Below are positions 60,075 through 64,000 of a stretch of 64,000 nucleotides of DNA, piece by piece. Each line of letters begins with the position of its first letter. Position 1 is the stretch's first letter. Under the pieces are notes generated by a model, which was not told the origin of the DNA, ran no database searches, and worked only from the letters and a program-made list of their open reading frames with translations. Source of the DNA: Rhodococcus rhodnii (GTDB lineage: Bacteria; Actinomycetota; Actinomycetes; Mycobacteriales; Pseudonocardiaceae); NCBI GenBank assembly GCA_000720375.1, contig JOAA01000044.1, forward strand, positions 13,300-77,299, in the 5' to 3' direction. Position numbers and translations under genes: made by a program.

Positions 60075-60675
60075 TGGTCTTCGTCCGTTCTATCGTGGAA
60101 GCATGTGCTGACACGGTCGCGCGTCCGGTAAAGCTGCCGTGTGTCCATGAAGTGTTGTCGGCGCTTTCGTTCAGGGCTCCTGGGACGGATTCTCGGGCGG
60201 CCGCCGTGCGCGCCTCCCGTGGATCCATTACTTCTTCTCCGTGTAACTGGAAGCCGGCTCAAACAGGTTGACAGGCGTCCTGGACGTCTGGGAGACCCTG
60301 GCGATACAGGGACTGTGAGAGCCTCCCTCCCTGGGCACTGCACGCCGCCTGCCTCGACGTGAACGACACCGCGCAACTCGCCATCCTCCGAGCGCAGATC
60401 GGTCAGCACCACGTTCGGCAAGTCCAGCAACAAGATTCCCGCCGGCGGCGGCAACGTCGAGCACACCGACGCAACAATGTCGATTACGAGGCGAAGCCAC
60501 CGTGACCTTCGCCGACCTCTGCTACGCATAGCGACCGGATCGCGCAGACAAAACTTGGGCCAGAGCCTGAAGTGTGACCGCGGTTGTCTGTTGGTCGTGA
60601 CCGCACCGAGTGCGGTCATGGTGCTTGTGTTCGTGGGCCCTTTGCGCAGAGCGGAATCTGTGCGATGAAAGGGAG
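60075..60675. other. 600-base gene-poor stretch with possible ISL3-type transposase scrap
   Basis: On the minus strand at about 60290-60490 the codons read ICSTLPPPAG-like residues followed by ILLLDLPNVVLTDLRSEDGELRGVVHVEAGGVQCPG, reminiscent of the N-terminus of ISL3-family transposases (hydrophobic start, acidic strand, CP motif). No further transposase sequence follows. The rest of the stretch carries no recognised gene or RNA. Confidence 0.35.
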
Positions 60676-61683
60676 ATGACGAACTCATCAGAGGATGCGT
60701 ACCGCCACATCACCACCCAGTCTGTCGCGTTCCTGTACCCCGCCGCGCTGCGGGCGGCGGCGCAGCTGGAGGTGGCCGAACATCTGGCCGACGGGCCGCG
60801 AGACGTGGCCGAACTGGCCGAGCTGACGGGGGCGAACGGCCCGTACCTGCGGCGCCTGCTGCGTTTTCTCGCGTCCCACGGGACCTTCCTTGAGGACGAG
60901 GACGGCCGGTTTCGCCTGACGCCCCAAGCGGATCTGCTGCGGGCCGACGCTCCCCGATCCATGCGGGCAGGCGTGCTGCTGGTGACCGAGGACGGCTGGT
61001 GGCAGTCCGCTGCCGGCCTTGCCGAGGCGGTCCGCAACGGCGAACCCGCGTTCGACCGCCGCTTCGGCCAGCCCATCTTCACCTACCTGGCCGAGCATCC
61101 GGAGCACGGCCCGCTGTTCGACGCGGGCATGGCGGCCTACACGGCCGGCGACATCGGCTACATCATCGCCGGCTACGACTTCCCGAACGACGGGGTCATG
61201 GTGGACGTCGGCGGTGGGCGGGGCGGCCTGCTGCTCGCGGCGCTGCGTGCCCGCCCCGGCCTGCGCGGTATCCTTCTCGACCAGGAAAAAGTGTTGGCGG
61301 GCAACGTACTTCCCGAGCTCGGTGCGGACGAGCGGTGGACACTGCACCCGGGCGATTTCTTCTCCTCGGTGCCCGCCGGCGACCTCTACACGGTCAAGAA
61401 CGTCCTCCACGACTGGAACGACGACCAGTGCGTACGAATCCTGGACAACTGCCGCCGCGCGATGAACCCGGGCGCCCGCCTGCTCGCCGTCGACGCGGTC
61501 ATCCCGCCCGGCAACGACCCGCACTTCGGCAAGGCACTCGACATACTGATGCTGCTGCTCCTCCCGGGCCAGGAACGCACCCAACCGGAGTTCGAGCGGA
61601 TCTTCGAACGGGCCGGATTCCGGATCACGCAGGTGATCCCCACCCCCGGCACGCTGTCCATGATCGAGGCGGTGCCCGCCTGA
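60676..61683 (+). CDS. O-methyltransferase (class I SAM, dimerisation winged-helix domain)
   Basis: 335 residues from ATG 60676; GGGAG directly abuts the ATG, so the start is not certain. The N-terminal domain (about 10-95) has LAELTGANGPYLRRLLRFLASHGTF, typical of plant-COMT-like and TcmN/DnrK-type enzymes. The SAM site is MVDVGGGRGGLLLAALRARPGLRG and the catalytic-base region is LHDWNDDQ with His. It probably methylates a phenolic hydroxyl of a secondary metabolite, but no biosynthetic cluster is present here. Confidence 0.88.
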   Translation: MTNSSEDAYRHITTQSVAFLYPAALRAAAQLEVAEHLADGPRDVAELAELTGANGPYLRRLLRFLASHGTFLEDEDGRFRLTPQADLLRADAPRSMRAGVLLVTEDGWWQSAAGLAEAVRNGEPAFDRRFGQPIFTYLAEHPEHGPLFDAGMAAYTAGDIGYIIAGYDFPNDGVMVDVGGGRGGLLLAALRARPGLRGILLDQEKVLAGNVLPELGADERWTLHPGDFFSSVPAGDLYTVKNVLHDWNDDQCVRILDNCRRAMNPGARLLAVDAVIPPGNDPHFGKALDILMLLLLPGQERTQPEFERIFERAGFRITQVIPTPGTLSMIEAVPA

Positions 61684-61983
61684 CCGCTACTGAAGCGCAC
61701 AGCCTTTCCGAGGCAGACAATGTCTTCAGGTGTCGCGCGCCATCCAGATTCTGTTGCGGGGCAAGAGGTTGAGCAATGTTGGGAAGTGTCCAGCATGGAG
61801 CGCTCCGAACAGAAGGTTGGGGGTTGGAATCCCTTCGGGTGCGCGTCCTCAGGACGACCCTGCTCGTTGCCTCGCAACTTCGCCGGGTCGTCCTTTGTTA
61901 TTTGGGCCGAGCCCACACGCCCTCACGGTGCGTGCTTCGTACCTTCCAGCGCTGGGTGCGTTTCGTTGGAACCAGCGCACCTG
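61684..61983. other. Intergenic stretch between convergent genes
   Basis: No gene recognised. It contains the terminator at 61851-61894. A T-arm-like stretch at 61816-61836 does not form a tRNA. Confidence 0.5.
61851..61894. terminator. Nested hairpin terminator between convergent genes
   Basis: AGGACGACCC (61851-61860) pairs with GGGTCGTCCT (61885-61894). The loop holds a second stem, GTTGC/GCAAC (61866-61870, 61874-61878). On the plus strand TTGTTATTT follows. It separates the O-methyltransferase from the convergent TetR gene. Confidence 0.75.
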
Positions 61984-62760
61984 CTAGGTCTGGTTGGTTG
62001 TGTGTGCGACGCGGCGGCGGCGGGCGCGCTGGCGGCAGGTCGAGCCGCAGTAACGGGGGCGCCGTCCGGTGGCCCGGATGCGCAGCCGGGCGCCGCATTC
62101 CACGCAGTGTTCCACGCCGTGGGTGGTGGTTTCGTGATGCCGATGCGAGGGTGTGTCACGGAACGCGAGGGCTTTCGTGACAGCCGGGGTGCGCAATCCG
62201 TCCAGCAGCAGCCGAACCAGCCGCATGCCGCGTGCCCGGTTCCGGTGTGCCGAACGCAACGCCGCGCCACCGACGGCTAGCGCGGCCAGATCGTCGGCCT
62301 GCACGTCAGCGCGTATCGCACCAGCCTGTTTCGCATTGCGCAGCAAGCGATCCAGCGCCTCGCCGAACCGCTGCGCCGCGGCAGCCAGCGTGGCGTGCGG
62401 CCAGCTTCGGTCAGCGGTGAGCGCATCGCAGACATGTTGGCGGCCAGCCGACTTCTCGATCACTTCGAGCAGGAACCCGAACAGTGCGTCACCAGGCGCG
62501 GCACGGGCGGCCCACCGATCGGCAGCGGCCACCAAGCACTCGACGTGTTCGGCGAGCACCGCCTCGACCAGGATCTCCTTGCTGGGGAAGTGCCGATAGA
62601 CGGTCCCGGCGCCGACACCGGCGCGCTCCGCGATCCGGCCGAGCGACACCTCCAGCCCATCCTCGTCGAACACGCGCGCCGCAGTGCGCAGCACGATCTC
62701 CCGATTGCGGCGGGCATCGGCACGTGCGGCACCAGGTAGTGCAGCCGGTACTGCTGTCAT
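61984..62760 (-). CDS. TetR-family regulator with cysteine-rich C-terminal tail
   Basis: 258 residues from ATG 62760. HTH: REIVLRTAARVFDEDGLEVSLGRIAERAGVGAGTVYRHFPSKEILVEAVL. The ligand domain runs to about 205. A tail then adds HCVECGARLRIRATGRRPRYCGSTCRQRARRRR, with four Cys spaced as in a zinc ribbon and an Arg cluster, uncommon in TetR proteins. The tail may bind zinc or DNA. Divergent from the NmrA-like gene (83 bases), where TTCCGGA at 62802 and TCCGGAA at 62829 form a possible operator. Confidence 0.87.
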   Translation of the reverse strand: MTAVPAALPGAARADARRNREIVLRTAARVFDEDGLEVSLGRIAERAGVGAGTVYRHFPSKEILVEAVLAEHVECLVAAADRWAARAAPGDALFGFLLEVIEKSAGRQHVCDALTADRSWPHATLAAAAQRFGEALDRLLRNAKQAGAIRADVQADDLAALAVGGAALRSAHRNRARGMRLVRLLLDGLRTPAVTKALAFRDTPSHRHHETTTHGVEHCVECGARLRIRATGRRPRYCGSTCRQRARRRRVAHTTNQT

Positions 62761-62843
62761 GTCACGTAATCCTTGTTCGCGGCGCGGAAACGGGTGGAGC
62801 ATTCCGGATCGTGTCAGTATCCTCCATCTCCGGAACGGACGCC

Positions 62844-63770
62844 ATGACCACCCCGACACCCACCAACCTTGACTCCCCGATCCTCGTCACCGGCGCCACC
62901 GGCAAGCAGGGCGCTGCCACCGCGCGGCGGCTGCTGGCCGAAGGGCGGCCGGTACGGGCTTTGGTCCGCGACACAACCACACCCGCCGCTGCTGCGCTGG
63001 CCGCCGCCGGTGCCCAACTCGTGCGCGGCGACTTCGACGATCCAGCGAGCCTGCCACCCGCACTCGACGGCGCCGCCGCCGTGTTCGGCATCCCGCCCGT
63101 GGCCTTCGGACCGGCCGGACCCGACACGGATCTCGAAGTGGCCCGCGGCCGGGCGTTGATCGACGCGGCTGCCGCGGCGGGAATCGAGCAGGTCGTCTTC
63201 AGCACCGTCGCCTCGGCATCGACCGCATTGCCGGGGTGGGCGGGGAAAGCGCTGATCGAGCGGTATCTGTACGACCACGTCGCACTGCCCACCGTGCTGC
63301 GTCCGGTCCGGTTCATGACCAACTATCTCGGCGTCGCCGTGATCGGCATCGACGGCATTTCCCACGGCGTGCACCGGCACCTGTTCCCGCCGCACGAGCC
63401 CATGCAGATCATCGCGCTGGAAGACATCGCCGAGTTCGCCGCGCTCGCGTTCGCGGATCCGACCCGATTCGCCGGGCGAACGCTGGAACTGGCCGGTGAC
63501 GAACCGACCCCGGTCGAGGCCACCGCCGCGATCACCGAGGCCACCGGCATTCCGGTCCGGTACGAGCAGCTCACCGACGACGAGGCCGCCGCGATCAGCT
63601 CAGAAATCGCTGAGACCAGGAAACGCTGGCTGGCCGGTCACCGCTGGCACGCCGACATCGAAGCACTGCGTGTCATCCATCCCGGACTGCGCACGCTCAC
63701 CGACTGGCTCACCGAATCCGGCGCCGCCGCGATCCGTGGCCACCTCACCACCTCTGACTCCGACACCTGA
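62844..63770 (+). CDS. NmrA-like NAD(P)H-binding oxidoreductase
   Basis: 308 residues. Rossmann motif ILVTGATGKQGAATARRLLAEG, LVRD after strand 2, GDFDDPASLPPAL, and FSTVASAS followed by K in WAGKALIERYL. The C-terminal part has IIALEDIAEFAALAFADP, the same kind of segment kept in the pseudogene at 44906. NmrA-like proteins act as redox sensors or quinone/azo reductases. Divergent from the TetR gene and presumably repressed by it. Confidence 0.87.
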   Translation: MTTPTPTNLDSPILVTGATGKQGAATARRLLAEGRPVRALVRDTTTPAAAALAAAGAQLVRGDFDDPASLPPALDGAAAVFGIPPVAFGPAGPDTDLEVARGRALIDAAAAAGIEQVVFSTVASASTALPGWAGKALIERYLYDHVALPTVLRPVRFMTNYLGVAVIGIDGISHGVHRHLFPPHEPMQIIALEDIAEFAALAFADPTRFAGRTLELAGDEPTPVEATAAITEATGIPVRYEQLTDDEAAAISSEIAETRKRWLAGHRWHADIEALRVIHPGLRTLTDWLTESGAAAIRGHLTTSDSDT

Positions 63771-63948
63771 TCACCTTATCCCGCAACAAATCCGTCTCAG
63801 ACGTGCTCAATCCTTCACTCTGAAATCACATTTTCACGGCGTGTCGCGTTCGCGCCGACCATCCGAACCCCATTCGGCGGTGCCGATATGCACGGCCGAG
63901 GCGGGAGTGTCAGCGATCTTGTGGGCGATGGTGTGATCGTCCTGTCGA

Positions 63949-64000
63949 TTACTGAACGTTGAGGCGGTCGCCGTAGTACATGGCGAGCGTGTTCAATGCC
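63949..64000 (-). CDS. Possible C-terminal end of a minus-strand gene leaving the window
   Basis: The last 52 bases, read on the minus strand, give ALNTLAMYYGDRLNVQ and a TAA stop at 63951-63949. The composition looks protein-like, but 16 residues are too few to assign a family. The stretch 63771-63948 shows no gene I can support. Confidence 0.3.
   Translation of the reverse strand, partial: ALNTLAMYYGDRLNVQ

Noticed and set aside
61816..61846. T-arm-like stretch GGGGGTTGGAATCCC suggesting a tRNA 3' end or attachment site
   Set aside because: The loop lacks the TTCG consensus and no matching acceptor, D or anticodon arms lie upstream.

Overview
The window is high-GC DNA from an actinomycete. 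The evidence is dense coding with GTG/TTG starts and stop/start overlaps (GTGA, ATGA), Tat signals, and two Rv2466c-type mycothiol-dependent nitroreductases, which imply a mycothiol-making actinobacterium. The gene set resembles the Pseudonocardiaceae (Amycolatopsis or Kibdelosporangium type), but that placement is inference. No rRNA, tRNA or CRISPR array was recognised.

Layout. 0-9 kb: a decaying stress and regulatory segment. It holds the end of a Rid-family gene, an HtrA-like lipoprotein protease, an FHA protein with a coupled 28-residue membrane peptide, a groEL pseudogene that still has a perfect CIRCE operator, a frameshifted general-stress gene, a truncated NUDIX gene beside a phosphotransferase, a UTRA-only protein next to a full GntR regulator, and remnants of an EEP nuclease and an acyl-CoA ligase. 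9-16 kb: a minus-strand operon (MFS importer, D-2-hydroxyacid dehydrogenase, AtuA/DUF1446, DUF4387, a broken MmgE/PrpD gene, two alpha/beta hydrolases) read away from a divergent GntR repressor. 16-25 kb: a tightly packed minus-strand run with an ECF vitamin transporter (S-A-A fusion plus T), tandem nitroreductases, class II aldolase, MBL hydrolase, Zn-type dehydrogenase, bicupin and a soluble TAXI-like protein. 25-33 kb: a MarR gene, a PPOX/ABM pair, an FCD-GntR regulator, and a plus-strand aromatic operon. That operon has GalB-, GalC- and GalD-like enzymes next to a type I extradiol dioxygenase and a flavin monooxygenase, so it looks like a complete route from an aromatic acid through 4-oxalomesaconate to pyruvate and oxaloacetate.

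33-45 kb: an MprAB-like two-component system with DUF998 and a DMT-glycosyltransferase fusion, an F420-type reductase, an alpha/beta hydrolase, and a NarL-type two-component system divergent from an RND exporter. 45.5-49.7 kb: four small secreted proteins in a row (double-psi barrel, GH128 beta-1,3-glucanase, thaumatin-like, CAP), closed by a strong hairpin and followed by a LuxR regulator. These match the plant pathogenesis-related families PR-4, PR-2, PR-5 and PR-1, which makes this the most striking locus in the window. 49.9-56.3 kb: a Tat-exported GH127 arabinofuranosidase with six ricin-type repeats behind a LacI-like operator, an internally deleted transposase, AIM24, and a secreted beta-propeller protein. 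56-64 kb: an integrase remnant, a MarR/methyltransferase pair, an XRE regulator, an SDR, an O-methyltransferase, and a TetR regulator with a cysteine-rich tail divergent from an NmrA-like reductase.

At least nine broken genes or mobile-element relics are scattered through the window. This fits an accessory chromosomal region with gene loss under way, although some single frameshifts could be sequencing errors.
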